Position numbers and translations under genes: made by a program. The notes below the pieces were generated by a model that saw only the letters and a program-made list of their open reading frames with translations, made no database searches and had not been told where the DNA came from. This document shows positions 9,376 through 21,380 of a DNA stretch of 28,977 nt, one piece after another. The stretch is from Aureococcus anophagefferens (taxonomy: Eukaryota > Sar > Pelagophyceae > Pelagomonadales > Pelagomonadaceae): NCBI RefSeq assembly GCF_000186865.1, contig NW_008705582.1, positions 211,291 through 240,267 of the forward strand, written 5' to 3'. Numbering within the stretch: the stretch's first letter is position 1; each line of letters begins with the position of its first letter.

Positions 9376-9683
9376 AGACCGGGGCCATTTGCGCGGCGAT
9401 CTCGAGCGACTCGAATGGCGCACAGCGTCGTCGAGTGTATCCGGCTGGCCAAGGGACTGCTCAGCGGGGCTGCTCACGTTGGTGCTGGGGCCTCCATGCA
9501 GGCCGGGCTGCCCCATGGACCAGATTTGACGCGAGAATGCGACCGCCGAGGTCGAGGTGTGCATCCCAGATCGACTCGGGCGCGCACAGCCCACTGCCCG
9601 CGCGCGGTCATCATCGCCACCTGGGCGCCATCAGCCTCCTGATAAGTTCCATCTCCGTGGCCCGTTTCCCACGCGCGACGGTA
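9376..9683 (+). repeat. Left arm of a ~300-bp diverged inverted repeat
   Basis: The sequence resembles the reverse complement of about 11680-11967 over its whole length, with long shared words such as ATGGCGCACAGCGT, CATGGACCAGAT and GCGCACAGCCCACTGCCCGC and scattered indels. Both copies contain an ATGGCGCACAGC start that opens a MAHSV-EC frame, but indels make the frames diverge, so it is not an intact gene pair. The arms enclose the ankyrin gene. Confidence 0.8.
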
Positions 9684-10516
9684 TTTCTCGGTCGCTCGCC
9701 GCCGTGATAAAACTTTATCGAATAGCGAAGCAATTCCCACGGGTCCTTGGCGCCAAGTGGGAGCCGCTCGTGCTGGCCCCTGCTTCGCCTCGCACGACAT
9801 GGAGTGATTTTTTGGGACCGCCGACCCCGACTTTCTATTGCAAAGTGCTCTCACTTTCTCCTTCCGTGGCCCGGAACATGCCAAACGCAGCATCGGATAT
9901 CGTTCGACCATCGTCAATCCCCTCAATTATCCTTTGTCCGGTGTGCCGGAAAGTGACAGGTTCGTTCTCGCCATGAACCCCTGCATTTGTCCCTATGTTG
10001 TGGTTTCCGAAGTCCGGTGGCGATTGTGGCGATGGCTCTAATATTGTAGCTGCGCTATTGGGGTTGAAGCCTAACCTTACGCGCCGTTTAACATATCCCG
10101 CCGGCTGGATATGCCTCAAGGTAAGGTGCGATGGCCCCCCTAGCTGCAGTGTCAAACCCTCCGTTAACGTTCCGTTCGAATTCGGGAGTTTTGGAACAGA
10201 GAGCTTACCAGCACGTTTCTCGGGTTAGGAGCCACCGACGAGCCCCATTTCTACCCCCCCCCCCCCCGTCTCTGTGTCCGAAGGCAACCTCACCTTTGCG
10301 CATTTCAATGGACGGCACTCCGATTGCGAAGTGACCGCGCGGATCTGGGGAAGGCCGGTGTCGTTCAGGGCATTGGGGATTTGGATTGAGTTCCCGTGCA
10401 TTTTCCACTGCGCCTTTGCAAATCGTGTCAGCAACAACAAACGCGGTGACCTAAGTGTGACACTCAAGGAGAGGGGAATGCAGGGGACAGCAACTAAGAA
10501 TCACTATGTTTGATGC
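9684..10516. other. Non-coding stretch between repeat arm and ankyrin gene
   Basis: No gene was found. It holds the second copy of the 41-bp dispersed block (10063-10103) and a run of 14 C at 10254-10267. The frame giving an AGYVKRR-like peptide on the minus strand is shared with 2191-2231 only because the DNA word is shared. Confidence 0.5.
10063..10103 (+). repeat. 41-bp dispersed block, second copy
   Basis: Matches 2191-2231: GTTGAAGCC, then 9 differing bases, then an identical 23-bp stretch. Here the block is followed by GCTGGATATG instead of the perfect mirror seen at 2247-2260, so the palindrome is partly decayed. AACCTTAC at 10073 and AAGGTAAGG at 10117 form an additional outer inverted repeat. 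Confidence 0.7.
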
Positions 10517-11480
10517 TCAGGCAGAAGCCCGACAACAGAGCTCTCGAGAAAGCTGGCGAGACTGCAGCTCCGTCTTTTCGTCTGGCTTGAATGATTGCGG
10601 TTTCTCGAGGGAGTCGCCGGGCGCATTTTCTCCTACAGTCTCAAATGCGCAGTCAATTTCCATGTCAAGGTCCGTGCCATATATTGGGGGCTGGACATAC
10701 TCATAGTCTATTTCACCGGGGACCTGTAATGGGTGGGGACTCAACCGAGAGAAGGCACATCTACGCAGATGTTCATGCAGGCGTCTCCCCTAGCAGAATT
10801 GAATGCCGCTGGATCATGCCCATCAGGCGCTTATCCTCTGTGCTTGCCCACCGCCGCAGGCGCATGCCTGCACCGTTGGAGGCAAGGTGTTCGATGTTAT
10901 CAGCACAGTCGTGAAAGCCTACAGCAATGTTGACAATTATGTTGCAGAATCATCCGTGGGATACCATGTATACGTGCAAGCTCCCAGCATGTTTTGCTCT
11001 CATAATCCTTTAGAGTGAGGTCGGCCAACGCCTGAGAGTGCTTGGCGAGAAGCTCGACAATCTCGAAGTCCCCTACCGTAGCTGCTACGTGGCATGGCGT
11101 GCGAATATAGTAGTTTCGTGCATTGGCATTGCAACGCCCGTCGTCAAGAAGTGCTTTAATCGCTTCTAACTCGTGGTTCTCGGCCGCAACGTGCAGCGCC
11201 GAACTGTAGTCTATCATTGACCGGCAATTTGGTTTTGCCTTAGGATGATTAAGTGCGACAGCTAGCCGTTCGAGATCGCCGCCTGTGTAGTTTGGTCGAA
11301 AGGGACAAAAATGGCGGCGCCGGGACACTTGCGCGCTGAAGCCTCGCGAAGTTGTCGGCCAGGTTCGATGTGCTCGAGCTGAACCACACGACTCCTTGGC
11401 AAGATGGGCAAGGTGTGGAAACAATATTGATGAGTACTGTCCTCGCCACGAGGAGCGTTTGTCCGACGTAACGCGTTCAT
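10517..11480 (-). CDS. Small ankyrin-repeat protein (257 aa, 5 exons)
   Basis: Exons on the minus strand are 11480-11438, 11394-11329, 11282-10965, 10918-10779 and 10723-10517, separated by introns of 43, 46, 46 and 55 nt. The first three are GT-AG; the last starts GC (ACGCCT|GCATGA) and keeps the frame. The product starts MNALRRTNAP, then a DNFARLQRA-SGDLERLAVAL helix pair that introduces two to three ankyrin repeats (SSALHVAAENHELEAIKALL, then RTPCHVAATVGDFEIVELL, then KTCWELARIHG). The C-terminal third is acidic (EIDYEYVQPPIYGTDLDMEID) with no known domain. Ankyrin repeats bind partner proteins; the partner is unknown. The gene lies between the two arms of a ~300-bp inverted repeat. Exon 1 is the least certain part. 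Confidence 0.72.
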
Positions 11481-11679
11481 TGATCGCCCCGTTAATCTTT
11501 GCACAGGTACAGATATAAAAACCTGGTCCCTAGCTACATTCTCAGTAGAGTACAGCTGTAACTTTACACAATTCTACGGCGCAGTCAAGGGGGGCGACAC
11601 CAGACCGCGACGCCGTCCAAGCGCGCGAGCATGGTGGCCTTAGCCCCACCAAATTGACGAGGGCGCTCCTTACCCGAGC

Positions 11680-11967
11680 CCTCGCGCGTGGGAAAAGGGC
11701 CGGGGAGATAGGACTCGGAGGACGTCCAGGTGGCGACTCGGATGGTGACCGCGCGCGGGCAGTGGGCTGTGCGCGCTCGAATCGATCTGGGAGGCGCATC
11801 TCGACCTCGGGGGTCGCCTTCTCGCGTCGGATCTGGTCCATGGGTCCGTCTGGACTGCCTGGAGGCCCCAACACCAACGTGAGAAGCCCCATGGCCAACC
11901 AGGTACACTCGATGACGCTGTGCGCCATGCGAGTCGTTCGAGGCCGCCGCGCGAATGGTTCCGATCA
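11680..11967 (-). repeat. Right arm of the ~300-bp inverted repeat
   Basis: Reverse-complement partner of 9376-9683. Substitutions and indels are spread through the arm, so the pair is old. No flanking target-site duplication could be defined. Confidence 0.8.
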
Positions 11968-13051
11968 CAGCGCGGCCCAAGTCGCAGCGCTGCGTTCGCC
12001 GACGTACTAGAGCGTTGTACTTGCCGATCGGCCGCACGTGGCGCCACGCCGGAGCCCACCTTCCCCATCGGTCATGAAAATGCGGCCGACTACTTCGGGC
12101 GGGCGCGAAATGGAACCGAAAGAAACCAACTCGTTGATGCGATCTGGCTCATCCACAACAACACCTCTAACCGGCCCTCGACCCAACTCCAACAGCGCGT
12201 CGCGTGCCTCCCGCACCTCGTCACCATCGCCGTCGCGTCGCGCTGCCATCACGTTGCGCTAAAGGGCCACACCACCACCGCAACCGCTACTGCAACGCCT
12301 CAATTGCAACACCGTCGACCGTCACGCACAGCGCACGCGCGGCGCACAGCGCCTCGAGGACGCGAGCCGAGGCCAAGGGCGACACGCAGAAGGAAGCACG
12401 CAACGAACACTGCAAAAATCGACGAGGATCGCGCGTTCAACGGGCTCACATACGCCAAACAGGTTTGGCCTAGCTCCCAAACCGGTTTGGGCCGAGTTCA
12501 ACGGCCACGGAAGACCGTTAAGATTGCATAACTCTTGTCGATTATGGAGTTAGGAGGCCAGCAAACACGCGATAAACGCGGGGAACCACGACGCGTCCGA
12601 GGGACGTCCCAGGCCCAGCCCTCGCACCCCTCCCGCCGACGCGCGAATTAAAAACGTACCACTCGGGGGTTCGACTGCGAACGGAACCAAGAGACAGACA
12701 GCAAGGCCCGTCTTTATTATTTGCATTACCGGAGAAGATGCCCCATCAGCTCCCCTGGCCCCCCGTGGGGCCCTGCGGCCCACACATTGCCTTGCGGCGG
12801 CTTCTGGCGGCCAAAAATAACTCAACATAGAGATTTGGGTTCAACTTGAACTTCAACCTGGGATCGGACAGGGCGCGTTCAGCCAATTCTTTGCCCTAAA
12901 ATTGTTGGAATAGATCAGAGGTGAATGCGGCAGCTTCACTCCAACGGATTTGCACGCATTTTGTGATTCACTAATCGAATTTGGTTGATCCGTTTTACGA
13001 AGCGCACAGTAGGTTTGTGAGGAAGTAAATTTTGTGAGGCACTGAGCGGGT
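11968..13051. other. Intergenic stretch, GC-rich, no supported gene
   Basis: A long frame runs across 11920-12531 on the plus strand and another at 12550-12828 on the minus strand, but both are compositional (Arg/Thr/Pro/Ala) and show no domain. Two palindromes lie at 12454-12469 and 12476-12491. The last 200 bases before the IFT140 stop codon are AT-richer and are probably its 3' UTR. Confidence 0.5.
12454..12491. repeat. Two adjacent related palindromes
   Basis: GCCAAAC and GTTTGGC arms are separated by two bases (12454-12469). Six bases later comes the perfect 16-bp palindrome CCCAAACCGGTTTGGG (12476-12491). Two copies of nearly the same dyad in tandem resemble a protein-binding site, but no function can be shown. 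Confidence 0.85.
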
Positions 13052-16000
13052 TTATTTGTGAGTCACTGGTGTATGAGAATGATCCTCATCGCTATCGACT
13101 TCGTCAACTTCTTCATTCACAACATCGTCATCGACAATATCCTTCGCTTGTTCATCAAATGGCAGATCAGCTCCAACTGCCCTATGAATCTGTTCGAGAA
13201 GATCTTGTTCGAGATATGGATGAAGGACGATACGCCTTTGTCGCATTTGCTGCACCAGTGCAAATGCATCATGGGCATTGTTTGCTTTAAAATGATATTC
13301 CACTAATAGTGCATATGCATCACCAATTCGGATAGCCTAAGTGAAAGATGAAAATCTGATGATGAGTTCAACACATGTATAGACACGGCGAATTACGGAT
13401 TCAACATCATGTCGTTGCAACAGGGCTGTGCACACGTCAGCCATCTTCTGAGGGTCTGACTTTTCATATCGCCTGGCCTCAACAAAGTCCGAGACGATTG
13501 AAATGCGCGACTCCAAAGCAGTGATTCGGCGCTCACGGTCCACCATCTTGCGGGCCTTTTCGAGTTGTTGCCTGGACTCCTTGAGTGCTCCGAGCGCCTT
13601 TTCGTAATCTCGGAATTCATCTATTTCCATTTGTGCGTATGCATCATAGAAAGCGGCCAGGGGTTCGTGGGCACGCGCCTTGGTGTAGAACTCAACTATT
13701 TTTTTGGTGAGTTCGGCCGCGGCTTCCGATCCTGATTGCCAGTCCAGAGATTGAAGGTAATTTGCTGCAAGTATGTAGATGTCGCGATGCCGGCTCACAG
13801 ATGCATAGTAGATGATATTTTTCGTATCACCACTCTTTAAGAGACATTTGAGGGCACGAGGTCGATCTCCAGCCTGAGTGAATTTCTTGCATGCGAGCTG
13901 GAAAGAGTTTTGCTTTTTGCATGCGCGTGCTAGCTCAAGCAGTACCTCAACTCGCTCCTCAGCACTAAGCCTCTTGGCAATGTGTTGGGTTGACTTGCGT
14001 TGTGCATAAAATGCATTGCTTTCGCTCGTCGCCTCTTCGTGCTTGGGCGGGGTCATCGCCTCGGCGAGTTCGTCCGTGATTGCGACGTGGCGCTCTGAGC
14101 ACAGAGCGATTGCCTGGGCATACCGACCACCAGTGATATACAGCTTGACTGCCTTTTCATACTGGCCATGCTCAACGAAAAATTCGGCACAACGTGCCAC
14201 CACAGCTGGTGAAGCTGTGTCATCAAGTTCCTTGGAAATATTGGAAAGGACCTCAAACATCTGGGCGCGCCCCGCGCCGCCGACCTTGAAGCACAGGTCA
14301 AGGGCCTTTGCAAGCTCGCCGCCTTTCTGGTACAGTTGAACCGCCTTCTCAAATTCACCTTTTTGCTCGAAATAATTTGCACAGTCAACTTGAAGGCTTG
14401 GCCGTGCTTTGATGGAGAATTGAAGAAGATCTGTATCTAGCTGATACTGTCGTGCGAGGCGGATTGCGTGATTGTAGCATCCAGACTTCGCAAAGTACTG
14501 AATAGCCTCGTTAATGTCGCCGCGACCCTCCAAATGACGAGCAAGGTGATATGCACCAGCGGTGGAGCGAGATTCGTGGACAATTTCCGCAGCGCGATTT
14601 GTTTCATTGGAGAAACAAGCCACCCGAACTAGCGAATAATGATCGCCAGCCGACTCATAGCAGTGCTGCGCCGAATCAAGATGACCAAGAGATTCACAGT
14701 AGCCAGCCCACCATTTTAGCAGCTCTGCATCGTTTGCGCGCATGACGTAATGCTCAAGTGCTGCTTGCTCACCCCGGGCAACCAGCACACGGGGCACCTC
14801 CCGCCGGTGGGTATCTGCAAGTTCAAAATGTCGTGCAGCCCCATCATATGAACCGAGTGCTTCCAAGTGTCTCGCATAGCGGTGGTGCGTTGAGCGCAAA
14901 TGAATGCGGTCAGAGTGAGCTGCAGTATCCAAGGCCAACTCCCACTCCCCAGCAGCTTGGTAGAGCTCATTCAAGAGGTCAAAGCGCCTACATTCGCGAT
15001 AGAGCCGCGCAGCATCATTTCGGAGCCCGAGTTGCACGGCAACAGAGGCGACCCTGGCTTCCAGCTCAATAACATCATTCTTGGTAGCGCGAACCGCCGC
15101 AGCACCACGAGCGTGTCCCATATGGCCAAGGCAAACCTCTGCAACATCTAGGCGCTTAGTCTTGACACACATGTGTGCCATGTTCTCCCAGACGGACGGA
15201 GATTTGATGAGACGCACCGCACGGTGTGCTTCATCCATATTCCCAACTGTTAGATAGAACGAAAAATCAAGCAGCGCAGACCGGGTTCGTGCATCTGCGT
15301 CATCAAGACCAACAAAATCTCGCATAACGCGACCGCACAACCCAACGTTATCAGCTGGTTCGCCGATATTCTTGTTTACATTACCTTCCTCAGCATCAGC
15401 ATCGCCAGCTTCAAGTGTAGGCGCTCCACCACACCGTGTGAAAAACAGGCGGGGAACTTGAACCCCCAACAGTGCCTCTAACGGCGGCTCAAGTGGAAAT
15501 GTGTCTTGCAGTAATATACCATATTCAGCCGTGACAAAGAGCGTGGTAACTTCCATGATTGGTCCCGCTTCTTCTGTAACCTTACGCGCAAGTTTTCGTT
15601 GCAACACGCTGGATCGTGTCTCGGCGCTGTCGTTGGGGCCTGAAATTTTGCCTTCGTGCAAGCAAAGAGGGAAATATTTCTTGCTGGTCTCATTTTCTGC
15701 TCGAAGATTGCTGTGTGAGTTGGTGATGCTTGTGTGTAAAATGCGCATGCGGCGGGTTTCGCAAGCAAGTAATTTGGGCTCTAGTGGGTCCCAGTAGTGC
15801 GACACCGGAAAGTGTCGCACTTCGCCAAAATCATGTGAGTCAACAATATCTCGCTCTGAGTCATACACATGAAGACGCGAGTCAGGCTCACGGATTCGAA
15901 CTGAAACACCATGCACCTTTGAAACAGACACGCATAATGTCCAAACTAATTTTTCGAGCTCTCTAAGCGCCCCCTCTCCCGTTCTACACACTTCGTTGTC

Positions 16001-18459
16001 TACCTCGCTGCTGCGTACATGATCAGCCAGGATCGACACACGCGTCCCATCTGCATTACATCGGATAGAGCGAATGGCATGGCCGCGAGCAGATTCTTCT
16101 GCAGAAAGTCCTTTGGATGACCCAGGTGGGTGCACAGATTCATCAGTATTCGAGGGAAGAAAATTCTGAGCCTGGGCCCAAAGGTGAAAGTGACCTGGAG
16201 AGCCAAGCTGCTTGGGTTCACGCCTAGTCACTTGATATATCTTGATTAATCCAGTGTCAGTTGCAACAGCGAGATAGTCACCGTTGACATCAAGGTGTGT
16301 CGGAGAACCTTCACCCTCTGAAAAGGTAATTTTTTGACGTACGATGCCTTGAAGGTTGCACAATTCAACTAGGTTGTTCGATGCACGAAAAAGGGTCTCT
16401 TCTCGGAGGGCAATGGCACGAGCTGTAGTAGGGAATCTGGCTGTTTCCATTGGCTTTGCGTCGCCCATTTCATCTGACCATTCATAGACTCGAGCTTCCT
16501 GTCCGTTCCACACAACAACCTAAGAATTATAGCTGAGGTCCTGTGTTGGAGAATGGGCCCGGTACAACTGAAAAACGCTCGCCAGCCCGACCCTGGTACC
16601 GGCATGACGGGATGATACAGCAAGGCCTCGAATAGAAAGGTCCGTTGTCAGAAGGACACTTGCACCGTTCTGCCGCTCGACCCTGACAGTATCAGTGGAG
16701 AGTTGAATAACGCCGACGTCTGCTCGAAGGAGGCGGTGAAGGACCGTCTCTGAAAGAAGCGAGGTCGAGCCATCGGGAGCAGCAGCAGCGAGGAGACCCT
16801 GGCCAGGCCCCCACGCCATCACATCTATTGATGATATGCCTCCACAAGCTGTCGATTGGGGCATGGCCTCCCAATCTATCGCCTGAATCGGGGCACGTCC
16901 ACACGATTCAACACAAGCTTTTGAGGGCACGGTAGCTCGCGCTTGTTGCGACACCGCCTGCGTTGTCGCCACCGCGCAACCTAGGTTGCGTCATTTAAAT
17001 AATCCCGTGCACAGGAGGCTATGGATAAATTTTTCTCTTCTCTCATAGCTTTTAGGGGCTAAGAAATCACAATTGTATGATCATAGTCACCAACTTTGCA
17101 TCCTGATAGTCTCCCGTAAAGCGCCACATTGCAATGCTACCGTCTCGCGTCCCAACAGCAAGGTAGCGTTGGAGGGGGTTGAATGCCACAGAGGCAACCC
17201 GCGAGCTGCGATCAAGTCCTGCGGAAGTGAGGGTGATCACATAAGTCTCATCATTTGCCAAGTTCCAGAAGCGAATCAATGCCTGAAGTTGCTAGGTCAT
17301 GCTGGGTTATCTGACTAAAGACTCAATAACAGCAAAAATTGCCAATCACAAAACCTCCCCAGTTGCAGCGGCAATGACGCCAGGTCCAGCCCAGCAGATG
17401 TGCTTGATGCCACGCTCTGCTGCTCCACCCGCGACGGCAACTTTCATCTTCATTACTGGAATAACTTTGCCGTCGCTACCAATTTGGAGTTGGACAAGGA
17501 CAAGGGCGCGGGTAAGTAGGACCAGGCGTGATTTCGCTTCAAAAAAAAGCATATGATCGATGCGTGCACCAAGAGCCTGGACCTCCGTAGTATGACCCAC
17601 ATCATCTGCATAATATAGCGACCCACTACGGGTGCCAATGAAAAAAGCGGGTGAAAAAGCTTGAGCTAGGGTCTCAGCTCGCGCCTGTGCCAATTCAAGC
17701 CTCGCTCAAGTCTTCGGGGTGTGAGCACTGATTGAAAGTTTGGCGACGCTCGAGCACGCCGAGCTAATATTCATTGGTGTGAAGACCTAGGTCGCATGCA
17801 ATAACATGTTGCCGATAGATTTTTTAGGTGTGCCACGAATAGACACACTAGCAATATTGTATGTTCTGAGAACCAGAGACTCAGCTTTGGAGAGAACACA
17901 CTTTTGATGCTATTCGCGGGAGGCCGCGGAGCAAGTGATTCCTGACCCGATAGAGTATCCTTTTAGAACAGAAAGACTGGCACGTGTGTCGGCCTATGAG
18001 ACCCTCCGCTTGGATGATGCTATACTGTATCATGGGAAGCACCTTCCAGACTGTAATAGCGCCCGCAGCATCGCCGGTCACCAACCTCGTCGCTAGTGGG
18101 TTCCACATGGCAATGCGGACGGGTGCACGGCCATGCTTGGAGTCTGCAGCAAATATGCAGGCAGTATTTGGACCAGCCACCCCGCTGCTGTTCGGCGGCA
18201 TCGTAAGGCCCCATACAGCGACGCATCCATCCTCCCAGCCGGACGCGAGCGCTTTCATCTTCGGGTGCCAAACTACGACCGTAGCATCTGTTTTTCGTTG
18301 AATTCTACATTCGTCCAAACAAATGCCCTCTTCGAGGTAGAAAGAAATACAATGGTCATCTGTTACAATAGCACAAATTGGCTCAACTGTACACCACGCC
18401 ACGGCGGTAACTTTCGTCTTGCCCGGTAGTGAGCAGGGGAAGTCAAGAAAAAGAGACAT
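13052..18459 (-). CDS. IFT140: IFT140, intraflagellar transport complex A core subunit
   Basis: Core subunit of IFT-A, the complex for retrograde transport and membrane-protein entry in cilia. Exons on the minus strand: 18459-18043, 17993-about 17913, about 17684-17355, 17282-17091, about 16957-16604 (or -16592), 16519-13397 and 13336-13052. The N-terminal half is a WD40 region (VVVWHPKMKALASGWEDG, AITVWK, RSGSLYYADD, LIRFWNLANDE, DGSIAMWR, then VVVWNGQEARVYEW). The C-terminal half carries the TPR-like repeats, with strong family signatures: LRDFVGL-type RDFVGLDDADA, WENMAHMCVKTKRLDVAEVC, LGHMGHARGA, HLRSTHHRYARHLEA and IYILAANYLQSLDW. The last exon gives AIRIGDAY, then an acidic end (DEEVDEVDSDED) as in animal IFT140. 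Expected length is about 1,600 residues, slightly longer than the animal protein. The joins between the second and third exons and at 16.6 kb are not settled. A TIR element sits 28 bp upstream of the start codon. Confidence 0.95.
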
Positions 18460-18486
18460 CGGGTCCGTTTAAACGACAAACGATTT

Positions 18487-19095
18487 GTTAACCATTAACA
18501 GTTACTAGGCTATAGTCCACATATAGTCCACGCTATGTTGCAGCCCTAATTCACACCATGGTGCGCGCGTGGGATGGCCGCCGCGGTGTCCGCAGGGTCG
18601 GACCCCGCGGTGCCGCGACGACGCTCCTTCGTCGCGCACGACCGAGTTCCGGTGCGCAGGTCGCTGGAACATGACGGCGCGCCGGGCTGCGAAACCCGCT
18701 TTCGAGCGCGTTCGAGCGCGCCATGAGCTCCACGAAGCGATCCCAGCGTCTGCGGCTGCCCGTGCTCGACGCGCTGAGTTGCCTGGGACCCTGCGCGGAC
18801 GAGCGCGCCTTGTGGACCCCCAGAAGATGGTGATCATCCCGTGGTAGTGCGCGCGAATGGGTGCATATGCAGCCCTTTTTCGGCGCATTTTTGCCACAGC
18901 GTCTATCGCCAAAACGCAGCGGCGCGGCGCCGATTTTCGCCGACCCGCTGCCGATGGCTTGGCAGTGCGTGCCCCTTGGGCGTGACCAATTTTGGTGCAC
19001 TAAAACTCAGATCATCACATGTAGAACCTTCTATCATCCGTATAGTCCACTGATTATCCACGAAAACACAGCCTATTAGCCTAGTTAATGCTTAA
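18487..19095. mobile_element. ~610-bp TIR element (MITE-like)
   Basis: The left end GTTAACCATTAAC…CTAGGCTA (18487-18512) and the right end, read as reverse complement from 19095 (GTTAAGCATTAACTAGGCTAA), match with one mismatch and a 5-nt insertion on the left. Just inside, TATAGTCCAC occurs twice on the left (18511, 18523) and once on the right in the same orientation (19041). The interior is GC-rich with open frames but no recognisable transposase. No target-site duplication was identified, so this may be a decayed or non-autonomous element. It lies between IFT140 and the CDK gene. Confidence 0.65.
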
Positions 19096-19100
19096 CGTGG

Positions 19101-19492
19101 AAGAGATACACCTTGCTAGGAACAGGCTAAGGGCAGTCTACTAGTAAGTGGGTGCTTGTAAAGAATCTAAGTTCCGTACATAACAACCGGGGCGGCTCGG
19201 GGCTTTACCGGTAATCCGGCGGCCATAGCGGGCGGCCATAGCCAAGCGTGGGGCATTAAGCACGCCCGGGGGCGCTGCCCGGGGGGGGGGGGCGCCAGAT
19301 CTCCTTGCATTAATCTAGTTGCGCCAGATCTCCTTGTGTTAACCCGTGCCCGCAATAAAGCTATGCCAAAGGCAAGAGCAGGCTAGTGGTGCGCACTTTC
19401 TTTGGGCTGTTTACATATACTGACAATTGCAAACCGAAATCATCATATCCACATCATACTGCTCTAGCGCCTAGCTCAGCGATATTTGGAAA
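19101..19492. other. Intergenic stretch with G-run and short direct repeats
   Basis: No gene was found. It contains the inverted partner of the 20-bp word (19161-19180), a run of 12 G at 19281-19292, and the 16-bp direct repeat GCGCCAGATCTCCTTG at 19292-19307 and 19321-19336. The part next to 19493 should be the 3' UTR of the CDK gene. Confidence 0.5.
19161..19180 (-). repeat. 20-bp word, inverted copy of 2145-2164
   Basis: Exact reverse complement of the word at 2145-2164. It lies 65 bp outside the right end of the TIR element, so it seems to belong to a different dispersed element. Confidence 0.7.
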
Positions 19493-20641
<1,149 letters not shown>

Positions 20642-21380
20642 AGACAACGAGTAGCGGGAGAAGTGATTAGCGGGAGATCTCCATGTCACAATAGTCGCAT
20701 GGCGGACCAGGTTACCTATTTGATTTTTTTGGTGCGGGACGCGGGCGCATTGAAGAGCAGGAGCCGGGGCCGGGGCGGGCGCCGTCGGCCTGTCGCGGCC
20801 GCCCCTATTCACCAAACCAGGTGGAGGATCTAGACAAGGTGATCGAACGATTAGCATCTGGTGAAATATCCATACCGGACAATGACCTGCTAGTTTGTAC
20901 CTTGCCTTGTCAGAATGAAACAGCTCTTAAGTCGTTAGTCCCCCTGAGCTCTCAGAGGCAGATAATGCGTGGTATTCGGTTCTGTTGGCTTGGTTTAGAA
21001 GCAACTGCTGCCGATTTGCAGTCCGCAGCCTGCGTCGGGACGCGCGCGCGTTGCCCGGGAAGGCTGCGAGGCTGCTTAGGAAGTTAAGGGACACCCCTTT
21101 CGTGTGCTATCTAGATGTCCTTTCCGCGAAGGATTGGAATTGCGCTCGCCGCAGCGGCCCGTGCCGGCTGGCACGGGCCGTTGGGGGATTTGTGTCGGAG
21201 TTCCCCTTCCTCTTAAGGGCCGAGCGCACGTCGCTATGACCATGCGCGACGGCCTGGCCAAAAAGACCGCGCGGTAGCGTTTTCTCGTCGACGATAGAGA
21301 GTAATACCCCAACACCGGAGCATCGTTTTCCAGGGGGGTTTGCCGAATCTTAGTGCGGCCCGGGGCAGCCGACTATCAGC
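20642..21380. other. Divergent intergenic region between the CDK and coiled-coil genes
   Basis: The two flanking genes point away from each other, so both promoters should lie here. A plus-strand frame at 20821-21087 (starting GTGGAGGATCTAGAC, VEDLDKVIERLASGEISIP) looks partly protein-like but has no homologue I recognise and no ATG at its start; it is left unassigned. A strong hairpin lies at 21155-21180. No TATA box or other core element was evident. Confidence 0.45.
21155..21180. repeat. GC-rich hairpin, 11-bp stem
   Basis: CGGCCCGTGCC and its perfect complement are separated by a 4-base loop (GGCT). It would fold stably as DNA or RNA. It lies about 200 bp upstream of the coiled-coil gene start, in its promoter or 5' leader. 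Confidence 0.9.

Noticed and set aside
9415..9642. MAHSVVEC frame as a gene paired with the one at 11542-11928
   Set aside because: The two copies share only the first few codons before indels put them in different frames; better explained as a non-coding repeat.
11920..12531. 203-codon open frame on the plus strand
   Set aside because: Thr/Arg/Ala-rich with no domain, and its first part is antisense to the repeat arm; open only because of GC bias.
12660..12690. Possible tRNA T-arm (GGGTTCGACTGCGAAC)
   Set aside because: No matching acceptor, D or anticodon arms at the correct distances could be folded.
12550..12828. Minus-strand 92-aa small membrane protein
   Set aside because: One hydrophobic stretch only, no ATG context or homology, and it lies in repeat-like GC-rich DNA.
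13058..13306. Plus-strand 82-aa frame opposite the IFT140 last exon
   Set aside because: Shadow of the IFT140 C-terminus, whose minus-strand reading matches the family.
18551..19000. 149-codon minus-strand frame inside the TIR element as a transposase
   Set aside because: No DDE or other catalytic pattern, Arg-rich composition, and overlapping frames of equal quality on both strands.
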